Origin: Nymphaea colorata
Lineage: Eukaryota > Streptophyta > Magnoliopsida > Nymphaeales > Nymphaeaceae
NCBI RefSeq assembly: GCF_008831285.2
Contig: NC_045139.1
Coordinates: 9,272,204 to 9,336,203 of the forward strand
Direction: 5' to 3'
Length of the DNA stretch: 64,000 nucleotides
The notes under the pieces were generated by a model. It was not told where the DNA came from, made no database searches, and was given only the letters and a program-made list of their open reading frames with translations. Within the stretch, counting starts at the first letter, position 1. Every line of letters starts with the position of its first letter. The translations under genes were made by a program, and so were the position numbers. This document shows, in pieces, positions 11,827 through 23,314 of this stretch.

Positions 11827-12099
11827 AAAAAAAGCATCAAAATCTATTCCTCTTAATCTTAACAGTTACCCTAAAAGCTTGAGTAATATAACAGAAGAGG
11901 TCTGAAAACAAAATTGGAAGGTTGAGCAGCAGAGAGATCCCAACATGAATACCTTGATTGTATATACCCAAATAAAACTAAAAATGAAAGGAGAAATAGA
12001 TCAAAACAAGCAAAACAATTTTGTCCGCAACAATGACAAAAAGAAAGTAGGCAACAATGAAAAGACAAGGCAATACCCTGTTTAGTGGTGGCTGGTGGG

Positions 12100-12680
12100 G
12101 CCGACGATCGCCTGCGCTATGGGCCAGGGCAGGAAGGAAGCCAGCGAGAGAGAGCGCACGAGAAAGAGGGTGGGGCTGCCGGCTGGCAATGGCCTGCGTG
12201 TGGACCAGAGAGGGCACGAGAGAGAGGGCAAGGCCGGCTCTCGCTGTGGGCCAGAGAGGGAGGGAGCGGGAGAGAGAGTCAGGGAGGGCGCGAGAGAGAG
12301 AGGGCAACTGGGCGGGGCCACAAAGAGAGGGAGGCTAGGTGGGGCCACAGAGAGAGGGAGCGAGGGAGAGAGAGGGCGGGGCCCGCGAGGGTAGGTAGGG
12401 TCAAAGAGAGAAGGCGCGAGAGAGAGGATAGGGCAACACGAGAGAGAAGGCGAGAGAGAGGGGAGGGAGAGGGTAGGGCGAGATGAGAGGCGAGAGGGAG
12501 AGGGTAGGGCAAGACGAGAGGGAGAGGGCCAAATAGAAGGAGCACGAGAGAGAGGGTAGGGCAAGACAAGAGGGAGAGGGCCAGAGAGAAGGAGCGCGAG
12601 AGAGAGGGTAGGGCCAGAGAAAAGGAGCGAGAGAGAGAGGGTAGGGCCAGAGAGAAGGGGCGCTCGGGCCAAACTAATAA
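12100..12680. repeat. Purine-rich degenerate minisatellite in the hAT right arm
   Basis: Nearly uninterrupted GA-rich top strand. Repeating phrases such as GAGAGAGAGGGTAGGGC and AGAGAAGGAGCG recur with a rough 30-50 bp period. The 253-residue Ser/Leu/Pro frame on the minus strand (12082-12843) is an artefact of it. Confidence 0.8.
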
Positions 12681-12770
12681 TTTTTGAATTTTTACATGAT
12701 TTTTTTTTCACCATGGGCTGGGGTAGGGCCATGGCCCAGGCGGCCCCCCCTCCCCCTCCTTCCGCCCCTG

Positions 12771-12778
12771 TCTGGTGC
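12771..12778. repeat. Right target-site duplication of the hAT element
   Basis: tctggtgc directly after the terminal CCGCCCCTG. It pairs with 4869-4876. Confidence 0.75.
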
Positions 12779-13520
12779 TCTAGAAGCAAGAAGTGGTTGG
12801 TAGAAGAAGACAAAGTTTTTCCTCTTCTAAGAGGTGAGGACAATGGGTTCTCTTAGGCCAGATGTATGGTTTTAACTTTTAAGCACTATGACTAAGTGGG
12901 CAATCAGAGTCTCAATAGGCAAGTAGAGATATCTTTGACATTTTACTAAGCTGGCAACTTTGCAGGTTCAATTTAGATTGGTGAAGTGGATGTGGGTGGC
13001 TAATTAAGGTTTAGTTCAGATAGATGATCAAATCCAAACCCATGTCGTCAGCTTCTACAGGCAAATTTGCATTTTATGCATTAACCCAAATTAACATTGT
13101 ACCAAATTTGCATCTAAACTGGATTCAAGTTTGACTTTCATTGGAAAGTTGTATAACCAAATGGCGTACAAAAGAAAAGTGAAAATCATGCCAGTATGGC
13201 CTAACTCTTGTCTCAAATGACCTCAGTTAAAAACCAGCTTCAAGCAAGAATCCTATTAAGCTAGGCTGAAATTTGGGTTAATTTAGTAATATTTAGATTT
13301 GACCCGATTATGATCCATTCACATCACCAGAAAACGTTTGAGAACATTTTTGGTGGTTTTATCAGTCTATGTGTTTGCATCCTTTTACAAATGGAATCTC
13401 AAGTTCTCAAGTTCTGCTGCACACTCACCTGAGTTCTGTTGCTCCATGCTTCAAATATTTTGAAGCATTGGACTAGAAGGCATGTCCTATTTTGCAACCG
13501 TCCATCTTTCGAGATGGATG
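12779..13520 (-). repeat. RING upstream block U1, cut off from RING1
   Basis: Homologous to sequence upstream of RING2, 3, 4 and 5. It has a 'gaagcaagaagtggttggtag' type 5'-UTR, a degraded TATA (ggccagatgtatgg, 12856-12869), 'gcaggttcaatttaga' and 'tcaaatattttgaagcattgga'. The hAT element separates it from the coding remnant at 4236-4830. Confidence 0.75.
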
Positions 13521-14385
13521 GTGGTTAGAACATATCGATTGATTATGGAGTATCAATTGGGCAGGGGTTGTTTGGCAGCATGAACACTTTGTAAATGCAT
13601 GATGAATTTGCCCTAAATATTAAGGTAGATACATAGAACATTGAAATTATTGTTCCATGAACTTGCTCCAATGTTTAATATATTAACGTTCTAAACATGT
13701 CTTTTTTTCTTTCTAATAATACATGCTTTCTATGGCTACGGTACATACGGATTGATGAGTGAGCATGCTTGTGTCACCCACACTGATACCTTGAATGAAC
13801 TTATTTTCTATTATTCGGCAATCCGATATTTTATATAATTGTTTAAAATGCTTCCCCAAGGTAATGCTTTCACTAGAAGGGACATTGTGGTAAGGAAGTG
13901 AACCTCTCAAGGACACCGTGTTAAATTAATAGTTCATAATAATTCCCTTGGTATCCTTGACTGGGATCATACATAGCACTCTCTCATTCGCTTGATAGCT
14001 CCCTCCTCTCTAATAAGCCGGCTAATATTGAATAATTCTTTGTTTTTTCTAAGAATTTAATTGTACATCTCACAAGAAAAAGTTAATGAATCATAAGCAA
14101 AAATGATTAAAAAATAAAATACAATTATTTAAATAACAGACGATACATATATCAACAGCAGCTAAAGTTGGTGCATTTGCATGAACTGCCTAACAATTGG
14201 AAAGTTCCAGGTAAATGCATAGCTTTCATAAAAGTAACACATGAACACATGCTTTCTGAATGAAAAGATGTTAAAATATTTTTAGACGATCCTAACAATC
14301 CAGTTAACTTTTTTGTCATCGTGTCTATGAATATTTCATCTTCCTTCCATCTGTGATTCCGAAGATCGAAGGGGTAGACTGAAAA

Positions 14386-14390
<5 letters not shown>
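13521..14390. other. Spacer, nothing recognised
   Basis: AT-rich non-coding sequence between block U1 and the LINE. No coding or transposon signature seen. Confidence 0.4.

Positions 14391-14455
<65 letters not shown>
14391..14455. repeat. (GA)n tract = (TC)n tail of the LINE
   Basis: About 65 bp of pure GA on the top strand. It abuts the 3' end of the minus-strand LINE, where a poly(A) tail would be expected. The same (TC)n junction is present at the second LINE 3' end (60117-60151). Confidence 0.9.
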
Positions 14456-14457
<2 letters not shown>

Positions 14458-14487
14458 GATAAAATGAGAATATATATAACAAAATTT

Positions 14488-14504
14488 GGGGACAAGAGGT
14501 CCCC
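14488..14504 (-). other. 3'-terminal hairpin of the LINE
   Basis: GGGGAC, a 5-base loop, then GTCCCC, a perfect 6-bp stem about 30 bp before the (TC)n tail. It is conserved with a changed loop base in the short copy at 60071-60087, so it is probably the 3'-UTR end that the element's RT recognises. Confidence 0.65.
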
Positions 14505-14585
14505 TAGATACAAAAACAAAAGCAAGAAGAAAAATATACAATACAGTGCCCCGAAAAAGAAGAGAGGCGGGGTGAAAGGGGAAGG

Positions 14586-17009
14586 TCACCCAGCCGCAGA
14601 CGGACAGTGGCGTTTTAACCGAATGGCAAACTGGACATCCCCTTGCACAAAACGAACCACAAAATCTGGCGAAGAAAAGGTACCCTTAAAGACCTTGTTG
14701 TTGCGCACCTCCCAAATGCGCCACCAAGCTGAAATGAACCACGACCTCCAAACACGACCACAGGAAACAGACAAGTAGGGGGAAGGACAAAAGAAGAAAA
14801 AAAGACGAATGGAAGGTGGGTTCAGAAGGCTACTAACAAGAGAAGGCTAGGTAAAAGCAAGGACATTAAAGAAGAAAGGGCAATAAGTAAAAAGGTAAAC
14901 CCGAGACTCAGTCGCGACAAGACAGAGGGGACACTGGTTAGCTAAACTGATGCCAAGACGCTGGAGGTGGTCAAAAGTATTGATATGGCCAGTAAGAAGA
15001 AGCCATACAAAAGCAATGGCACGAGGAGAGGGGCCAGGAGACCAAAGGTAACAGACCGAAGGAGGCCAGGTAGCAGGAAGAAAACATGAACTCACGGGTA
15101 GGTGAGAGAGGCCATGACGGGGACGCGAACGATGAGAGGTCAGCAAGGCGGAGGAAAAGAGGAAGGACAGAAAGCATGCCACACCAAAAGTGAGAGGGGG
15201 AGGTGTGTGAGATAGAACTATTCCAAACACTAGGAGAAGACAGGTCGAATTTGGAATTAATGAATTGGGTGATGGGAGAATGCTCAGTTGCTAAACACCA
15301 CCACCAAGAACACAGAGAAGACTTACATGCCCGACTAAGGTTGGTAACCCCAACACCCCCAAGAAGATGCTGAAAGGCAACCACATCCCAATGCGCAAGG
15401 CAATCCGAAGGTTGATCACCATTCCAGATAAACTTATGAATAAGCTTATCAAGCCTATTCAAAACAGCCACATGAGGCCGATAGATACCCAGAGCATGGA
15501 GGGGGACAGACGCAAGACAGTGCTTAGCTACAGTAATACGACCTGAGAGAGAAAACAGCTTTTCCTGCCAACACTGAAGACGATCAGTAAGCTTCTGCTC
15601 CATTCCATTCCAAAAGGAGGGTGCAGGAGGCAACAACATAATCTGAAGCCCCAAGTAGTCCATGGGCAGGCGAGCAGCCTTTCACCCAAAGCAAGCTTCC
15701 GCGAGAACTACCGTGGCCGGATCTGCGCGAATGAGGGAAAGATGACACTTGGCGGGATTGATGGAAAGACTCGAGATGAGCTCAAAAACCCAAAGGATGA
15801 GCCAAGTTCTCACAATCTGTTGGCGGGAAGCATTGTCGAACAGGAGAAAGTCGTCAGCATACTGAAGGGTGGAGAAGGTCTGTAAGTGGGAGAGCGAATG
15901 CGGTGTGAGGAAGCCAACGACTGTTGCATGATGAAAAAGTGCAGAAAAGCACTCAGCGACCAAGTTGAAAAGCAAGGGCGATAACAGACAACCTTGACGG
16001 AGGCCACGCCACTCATGGGCAAGACACTGTAGACAAAGGAGACGAGAAGATTGATCCGCAGAAATATTGCCAGAAGCCTGGAGGGGTAGGATCTCCTCAT
16101 CCCAAACGGTCACCTCAGCAAATTTGCTGCTCCAGAAAATGCGCTTCCAGGCGAGGACCTCCCTCCTGATGGAATGCAACTTCCGTGAGAGCCTGAAAGC
16201 AGCCTACCTACCATTGACGGTGCGAGCCCACCAATGAGGGATGGTAGCCACAAAGGATTCATCCCAGAGCCACCAAAGCTCAAAACGGAACCTGGCTTGC
16301 CTGATACCAGGCCTACCCTGAAGAAGAGAAAGAAGCAGCGCAGCATGATCACACAAGTACCTCAGTCCAAGCACCAAGGAGGACGAAGGAAAAGCAGAGA
16401 ACAACTCAGGCGAGAGAAGGAAACAGTCCAACCTACGAAGAATCAGAGGGTTCCTATTATTGGACCAAATAATCGTACCGTTAGTCGGAGACACGTCAAA
16501 AAGACCGAACTCATCAACGAACGATCGAAAAGCAGACATAGACGGTCCAGAAGTGATAGGGGAGGATGAGTCAACAGGGCTAAGCAAACAGTTGAAGTCA
16601 CCTGCCAGCAACCAAGGTGAAGCTGCAAGCTAGCGAACCTGATGCAGCTCAGCCCACAGTTGTTCACGTAAAGGCCAACGTAAGGGCCATAAACCGCAGT
16701 AATTAAGACCAGACCATTGGGCCAGAATCCGCTGAGAGAAGCAGAAATAGAGTACCTACCCACATGCACAACAGCCCCCGTAAGGGGTGAAGACTAAGCC
16801 AGCAGGATGCCACCAGCAGCTCCATTAGCAGGAAGGAACCCGAAGGACGGCTGACGCAACAAAGTACGAACACAAGCATGAGAGATGACAGACATCTTGG
16901 TCTCAACCACGATCAGCACCGAAGGCCCATGCTGACGGATCCAAGAAGAGAGATATCTATGCCGATAACGGACACTAAGGCCCCGCACATTCCAACACGC
17001 AACCCTCAT
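14586..17009 (-). pseudogene. LINE ORF2: endonuclease and reverse transcriptase
   Basis: The ORF starts with ATG at 17009 (MRVACWNVRGL), the conserved first strand of plant L1 endonucleases. VETKM follows, then LAGDFN (near 16604) and CDHAALL in place of the usual SDH motif (near 16350). The RT region has LRQGCLLSPLLFNLVAE (near 16000) and LQYADDFLLF (near 15855). The C-terminal thumb spans 14971-15663 (KLFSLSGRITVAKHCLASVP, FIWNGD). zf-RVT lies near 14870-14985 (LGISLANQCPLC, YCPFF). Several stops and frameshifts break it, for example after GGILLA near 16797, so it is inactive. Confidence 0.85.
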
Positions 17010-19200
17010 GGGGAAACCACGTGAAGCGACGCATGCCTCGCTGCCCTGGTGGTACTGGGAGGGAGGATGGAGGCTGCAGAAGCCCCAATCCTATGCAATT
17101 CCCGCCGCAACCTGGCCAAGCTGGAGCGGGTGGCCGGATCCACAGTGGCAACAAAAGAGGAACGCAACAAATCAAGTTGGTCCTGCGGAAGAGAGACCTT
17201 AAGAGCGGCAAGCACATCTGGGAGGGAGATGCCTAACTCAGCATCCAACAAGGGGGCAACAGGTGGCAACCTATCGGGCAAGGAGTGGCAAACAACAGGT
17301 CTAGTGGTAGGACCAGGCAGCTGAGCAGAGGAGGACGGGGGGTCAGAGGTGGACGCAGAATCAGACTGCAGGGAGGTGGAAAAAGAGTCAACACAAGGGA
17401 TGTGGGGGAGGGTAGGGCTAACAGGGGGGAGGGGCAGGCAGGCGAGGTTGTGAGGAGAGCCACGACAGAGCCTAGGGAGCAGTGTATGCAGGGAAAACAA
17501 GCCGGTGTTAAAGCTACTACCAAAAGAAATAACAAAAATCCAAAGCAAATAGGCAAAGGAGGAGATCCTGGGTGTAAAGGGGGGCAGAGGGGGGCCAGTA
17601 ACAAAGGTAAAGAGCAACATATAGGCAACAGAGGGAGAAGGCCTGACTGGGGGTGACGAAACGCCAGAGGTCAAGACAACTGAGGCCACAGTCGAACAAG
17701 AGCGAGCGACAACAACAACCTCAAGGGGGCGACCCCCGTAGACGGGCGAGCAGCCGAAAGTGATGGTGCGAAGGACCGAACGTCACCAGGGTCAGTCTGA
17801 GCAGCAACCAGCACCGGGTCGGGGCATCTCGAGGTGGACTCGCGTGAAACCCCATCACGCAAAGCAGAAAAAGGAAGGGGCAAGCAAGGTACCTCAGGGG
17901 AGCGCAACAGAGAGCAGGCTAGACTCCCTCGCAGAGGAGAGGCTGGTGCTTGCGGCGAGGGAAGCAAGGGCAGGAGCTCGACCACCGAAGAGCACTGGTG
18001 TGGCAGACCACCTGGGCTAACGATCCGTGGAACCTGTACCGAAAAAGGTGGACCCCGTGTATTAGGACAAGTAGGCCTAGGCCAAGGAAGTTTGATAGAG
18101 CCAAAGAACATAGAGATCTCATCCAAAGAAGGTGACCGCTAAACAGCTGGCAGAGGAACCTGTACCCAAAAGGAAGAAGCGACCACTGCAAAGCCATGCC
18201 ACCAACCAAAAAGGCGACGATCATTCTGACAAGCAGAAAAACGGCATCGGAAACACGTGACGGCCCGACGGCTGTTCAAGGAAGCACACCTCTGACACCA
18301 CCACTGACCCCATCGGACGCAGATAGAAGCGACAGACTGAAGAAGGTGACGAAGCCTGGAAACACGCCGGGAAGAGGGGACACACCAAGGTGAGGGGGCT
18401 GGCCTACCAACAGAGACCACCTTGGGGAGCCTCGGGCGCAAGGAACAATCACCCATCTGCAATAAGAGAAAACAACAACGCGCGAGTGGAAGGAAAGCCT
18501 GTAGGAGTCCGCGAGCGTCACGCAGCTGAAGTGAGCCGGTGAAAACACAATTGAATATAGTAGACTGCCAACTGAAAGACAATGCCACAGCCTGACCGCC
18601 TCCGGTGAGTAAAGAAAACCGATAGCAGCACGACAAAGCAAGCGATTAAGAGGGAGGGGGTTACCCTGCCTGATACCACAAAGACTAGGACCACCAGCCC
18701 AAGCACCCGACGATGGTTGCAAAGGCGGGGGAGGAGGAAGGGCTGCCATGACACCACTCTTGTGCAAGAGTAAAGTGACGGGTCCAAAGGGCGCACCGTG
18801 AGGGCTACACACAGGAAAAGGACCGGTTTCTCACAAGCTCAAAAGACTTATCAACAAACAGTTACTGTATAGGTCAGGGTGAAGGAGGGACGCCCCACAG
18901 CTCCAGCAGGTCCTCTCAATCAGGCTCCCCACACGATCAGACATTCCAATGGCTCCAACATGCTGCAAGAAAGGGGGATCTACTGACGGACAAGAAGGTC
19001 TTAACCCATTGCTCTGAATGCGGGTGTGTAGCCTTCGTGAGAAGGGGGTGTATGCAGGCACGACCCAAGCGACAAAGAGGGAAAGGGGGAGAGCAGCATT
19101 AGCGGGAGGAGAACAGGGAACGACGAGGCGGCCGATCAGACGCCTCTTAAGAACTGGAAAACGGCTGAGAAGGAGAGCCTGGAAGCGCCGGGTCTTGCTC
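17006..19200 (-). pseudogene. LINE ORF1 (nucleic-acid-binding protein), decayed
   Basis: The last part is open (17006-17689) and ends ...RELHRIGASAASILPP...HVVSP, stopping with TGA that overlaps the ORF2 start. Upstream frames are Pro/Ser-rich and broken by frameshifts. Cysteine-rich segments near 18250-18300 (WCQRC, TCFRC) may be the remnant of the expected zinc knuckles, but the spacing is not canonical. The upstream limit is a guess. Assignment rests mainly on position before ORF2. Confidence 0.55.
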
Positions 19201-19599
19201 AAGGAGAGGAACTGCTTTGAGTGCCAAGGGGGTGCGGAAGGATGCCGGTTGGGAGCTGCTCAGGGTGCCGGAAGAGACCACCAAGCAAGAGCAGCCGAAA
19301 GAGGGGGAGCCGAACGGGTGTCGGAAGGTTCGGATGCGGCTGCCCAAGTGAGAGCAGGAGCCGAACGGGCGAAAGCAGGCGCCTGCGTGCGGAAGGTGAG
19401 CACCGAAGGCGAGATGTGGCGGAAATGAAGTCGAGCAGGAGTCACCATGAAGTCGGGGGATAGAGAACAGGACTCACACCGACGACGGCCGTAGTGGACG
19501 GTGGGAGGGGAGCGGTCTCGAGGGAGAGAGAGGGTCCCGAGAGAGAGGGTCCTGGTTCCTAGCCTTTTTAGGATTGGAACCAAAACTGCTAGGGGGCGG

Positions 19600-19800
19600 G
19601 TTGGGATCCGTCAAACCAGGGGCCCGAGCCCGGGAGTCGGTCAGGTTGTTATAGTGGTATTCAGAGCCGGTTCAACACTCAAACCTGGGGTCCCACACGC
19701 GTAGACGCGTGTGCCTTAAGGGGGGTGGATTGTAATGCCCCAAATGTTTAGTCTCGTATCGAAGATTTTGTGATAGAGAGAGAGGGGCAAATGGTGAAGC
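19600..19800 (+). mobile_element. Possible TRIM/LTR retrotransposon fragment
   Basis: TATAGTGGTATTCAGAGCC (19651-19669) resembles a primer-binding site with one extra base. About 70 bp later AAGGGGGGTGGAT resembles a polypurine tract, followed by TGTAATGCCCC (19731 on), a typical LTR start. A perfect inverted repeat ACACGCGT-AG-ACGCGTGT lies between them. A primer site and polypurine tract this close suggest a miniature LTR element. Both LTRs cannot be confirmed. Confidence 0.4.
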
Positions 19801-20269
19801 TATGGAGATCAACATAAAATTATTAATTGTGAATCTTCCCTTTTTTTTAGGTTTTTTGGTTGAAGTTAGAATAATCTATCAAAATATATTTTATTCTCTG
19901 TTTCTTAAGCATGTGTTTATGAAACTAGAATAATTATCAAATTATATTTTAACATCAATCATCGAGCCATTATTTATAAATTAATCAAGAATCAGGCAGT
20001 TGCTTATGAATTCCTTTCTTGAAAAATTTGATCCAGACATCTCATATTTGAGGTGAATATTTGATGAGGCGAGAAGACCGCCTACATGATCAATCTGTTA
20101 ATGGGATAAATTTTTATCCCGATTTTCCCACCAATATTATTAAAAATTGGATGAAAAATGTAGTTCGCGACAATTTCTTGCTTTCCTAGTCATTAAAAAA
20201 AAATAGCGTGAATATTTTGTGAAGAAATAAACAGAGGATTAAATAGCATGAATATCTTGCTTTCCTAGT
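19801..20269. other. Spacer, nothing recognised
   Basis: AT-rich. It contains two near-identical phrases 'cttgctttcctagtcat' (20178 and 20256), a small local duplication. Confidence 0.4.
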
Positions 20270-21010
20270 CATATTGGTTCATCTTTGGTGCCCACTGATT
20301 CAGTGATTCTTCCATCAAAATCTATTATTTTCTATGATCTGAAAGAAATTCGGTTGGTAAGCAAAACATATATAAAGATTATTATATATATATATATGAG
20401 GAAAACTAACGAACAAATTTTTCTTATTTACTTTTTGCCTGCTCATTTTGATGACAAAGTGAATTCAATCCACTTTACAACCGGGAGGAAGATTTTTTAC
20501 ATCTGCTTTCTTGCACACATAGTTTCTTGCGGAGATTTTTCTCCTTCCTCATAGGTAAACAAATCCAAACCTCTTCATGCCATTTGCATATGTGTTTGCT
20601 TTTAATAGTGGAAACAGCCTTTATGGCTACAACAGCCTTTTTGATACTGAAAAGGGCTCAAATGATTTCCCAAAAGAAATATATATAGAAAATCTATAAT
20701 TTTTTTTTCAAAATCTAAAGCGGGTCTGTCGCATGTCATGATCCGCAATTGGATTTTTTTTAATTAAAATTTTTAAAAACTGTCATTTATATGGATCTGA
20801 CCCACAAAATTTCTGAACTGCTTACAATTTCTTTTGTATATATCCGCTTTGGATGCATACAATTTTCTAATGAAATTCGAACTTGAATCCAGTTGAGACG
20901 CAAAACTGTGTGCCTGGTTTGGCTCAATATTAGTGCAACCAAATGCAAAATTTGCCTACAGAATCTGATTACAAGGGTTTGGATTTTGGTCAACCATCTG
21001 ACATGAAACT
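20270..21010 (+). repeat. Inverted pieces of the RING-locus blocks
   Basis: 20280-20560 is the reverse complement of the block seen at 53260-53530 ('gtaaagtggatgtaaatcactttac', 'gaaggaagagtc'). About 20815-21010 is the reverse complement of RING upstream sequence such as 13030-13160 ('ctggattcaagtt', 'gtaggcaaattttgca'). No RING coding sequence remains here. Confidence 0.6.
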
Positions 21011-21472
21011 GTAATAAATGCATTTCATGTCCTACAGAATACATATGGATGTCATGTAAAAGCTATAAAGCAACAAATGGGAAATATAAATGGTTGAGAT
21101 GCTGGCCATTAGCACGTCAAACCAAGTAGTAATCAGTTATAACAAAATGACACCCAACTTCAGCCTGAAGTTCATAGTTTGAACAAGTTATGCTCAGTTT
21201 AAAAGAAACAGTAAAAAAGGAACCTGCAAATTAACGAACATAAATAATACCCAAAAATATGAGAGCCCATTGGCCAAGAAGAGGAAAACAACTCAGTTTA
21301 AGCCTTGATACAGAGTAATTTAAATATGTAATCTAGGTGGGGTTCCTTTTTGTTTCATTTTTTCTTTGTTTTACTTTTTTCCAATCAATTTGGACAATTT
21401 ATTACTTTACAATACATTTATGATATTTTTTTTAATGACTTGGAAAGCATGAAATGGTCTTACACTAGTTTT
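21011..21472. repeat. Spacer block S, left half
   Basis: Starts 'taataaatgcatttcatgtc' and is repeated at 46984-47400. The Tnt1-like element at 21473 interrupts it; the block resumes at 26833. Confidence 0.6.
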
Positions 21473-22114
21473 TGTTGGGATAAAATGCGGATAGGCACAA
21501 ATCTACTAAAAAAGACTCAACAACGAAGTATAGCCCAAACCAATCATGCAAGAAGCAACAAAACAACGACCAAGCAGTCACAAATGCACGAGAAGATTTT
21601 TACGTGGAAAACCCCTCAAAACAATGAGGGTAAAAACCACGGGGTACTATGACCCAAACTCTATCCACAATAATCAATGATATAAGTTGTCCCACGAGGG
21701 GCTACACAAAGCCAACCCTGAAACAATAATATCTCATCAAAACTATATGAGAAAAACAAGGGAAAATATCACCGATGGAATGCCCAAAACGTGGATTGGG
21801 AGGCCTCCTCGTTGGAATCGAATCTTGCTCAATCCAAGAGCTCGCAACCTTCTCTTCCTAGCCTTCATCTTCTCCTTTCCTCTTCTCCTTCTCTCATCTC
21901 TTCTTCTCTTTCTCTCCTCTTGCTGTGCAGCCACCAAGAGAGAGCACGAGAGGCCACACCTCTCTTTTTCCCCAAAACGAAACCCTAGGCAACAAGAGAG
22001 AGAGACGTAAGAGGCAATGGGGGCACCATCGGGTGCCCCCCTCTATTTATCCCACCCGTCACTTAAGTGACGGGCCGGGTCGGGTCCTCTCTTGAGGCTG
22101 GACCTGACCCAACA
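21473..22114 (-). repeat. 3' LTR of the Tnt1-like element
   Basis: 642 bp. It differs from the other LTR by roughly 20 substitutions by eye and a 13-bp length change in the CT-rich part near 21870. Confidence 0.9.
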
Positions 22115-22198
22115 AACTCCCCCTCCAGCTTCAAGAGAGGAAACATACCTGCAAAAATGAACAAAATTAATATACTGCCTTAAAGGTAGTCATCCCAA

Positions 22199-23314
22199 CT
22201 AAGTCTCTACACATATCATGCTTCTCTGCTTCTCTTTAAGTAGAGACTTCGTCATCATATCTGCAGGATCATCATCTGTATGGATCTTATCAAGAACAAG
22301 CTGTTTCGACTCTAAAACATCACGTATCCAATGATACCTCACGTCTATATGCTTTGACCTTGCATGAAAAGTGGAATTCTTTCCAAGGTGAATAGCACTC
22401 TGACTGTCACAGTAAAGCACGTACTCGTCTTGACTGAACTGAAGTTTCTGCATGAACCTCTTCATCCATAAAAGCTCCTTGCTTGCCTCTGTAGCTGCAA
22501 TAAACTCTGCTTCAGTAGTAGATAATGCTACACATTTCTGAAGTCTGGATTGCCAAGAAACTGCACCACCTGCATACGTCAATAAAAAACCAGATATAGA
22601 TCTTCTCCCATCAATGTCTCCTGCCTTGTCTGAATCTGTATAGCCAACAAGAATAGATTTTTCTGCCCCAAAAGAAAGTGAAAAACTGCCAGTTTCACGA
22701 AGGTATCTCAAAATCCATTTAACTGCTTCCCAGTGTTTCTTTCCTGGATTTGAGACAAACCGACTAACAACTCCAAGTGAATGAGCAATATCAGGTCTAG
22801 TACATACCATAGCATACATCAGACTACTTTTGACTGATGCATAGGGAATCTTCTCCATATCTTCTTTTTCTGAATCTGTCCTTGGACTCTGCTTGGTGCT
22901 CAACTTGAAATGCGCTGCAAGAGGGGTGCTAACAGGATTTGCCTTGTCCATGTGAAATCTTTGAAGTACCTTCTCAATGTACTTCTCCTGAGATAGCCAT
23001 AGCTTCTTCGACTTCCTATCTCGTGTGATCTTCATACCCAAAATCTGACTAGCAGGTCCCAAGTCTTTCATAGAAAAAGACTTGTTGAACTCCTTTTTCA
23101 AGATTGAAATTCTCGATATATTGTTGCCAACAATAAGCATGTTATCAACATAAATCAACAAAATGACAAAGTCATTACCTGAGAATTTCTTCACAAAGAC
23201 ACAATGATATGAAGTAGTCTTGGTGTAGCCATACTCCCCCATAAATGACTCGAACTTTTTGTACCACTGCCTAGGTGCCTCTTCAGACCATACAAGCTTT
23301 TCTTTAATCTGCAA
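22199..23314 (-). pseudogene. Tnt1-like RT (C-terminal part) and RNase H
   Basis: The frame continues the RT after a frameshift near 23270: APRQWYKKFESF, then LIYVDNMLIVG, LGMKITRD, and RNase H (GYTDSDKAGDIDGRRSISGF, LSTTEAEFIAA, LYCDSQSAIHL, RSKHIDVRYHWIRD). It ends with DPADMMTKSL, the usual copia C-terminus. The catalytic YVDD is YVDN; the codon is AAC at 23141-23143, a single G-to-A change on the coding strand. This copy could not polymerise even if the frames were joined. Confidence 0.9.

Larger units (their letters stand above)
4877..12770. mobile_element. hAT-type DNA transposon carrying a nested copia element
   Basis: The left end reads CAGGGGCGGAGCC and the right end is the inverse, ...TTCCGCCCCTG, so the terminal inverted repeat is CAGGGGCGGA. 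Flanks are cctggtgc (4869-4876) and tctggtgc (12771-12778), an 8-bp target duplication with one mismatch. CAGGG termini and 8-bp duplications are the hAT hallmark. Without the nested copia element A it is about 1.8 kb. No transposase domain (BED finger, hAT dimerisation region) is recognised, so it is probably non-autonomous. It lies in the 5'-UTR of RING1, and RING-homologous sequence resumes right after it (tagaagcaagaagtggttggt). The insertion is older than element A, which sits inside it. Confidence 0.8.
14391..19560 (-). mobile_element. L1-type LINE (non-LTR retrotransposon)
   Basis: A nearly full-length but decayed element in reverse orientation, clearly more GC-rich than its surroundings. 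ORF1 lies at about 17006-19200. ORF2 (17009 downwards) carries an AP endonuclease, an RT with LRQGCLLSP and YADD, and a zf-RVT region. ORF1 stop and ORF2 start overlap as ATGA at 17006-17009. The 3' end has a GGGGAC/GTCCCC hairpin (14488-14504) and ends in (TC)n instead of poly(A). The 5' boundary is uncertain (19500-19600) and no target duplication was found. Confidence 0.85.

Noticed and set aside
12082-12843. A 253-residue Ser/Leu/Pro-rich minus-strand frame
   Set aside because: It is the translation of a GA/CT low-complexity tract. Other frames over the same tract are equally open.
19600-19800. A Cassandra-type element with 5S rRNA promoter in its LTR
   Set aside because: The primer-site and LTR-start layout is similar to miniature elements, but no 5S internal promoter boxes are recognisable.
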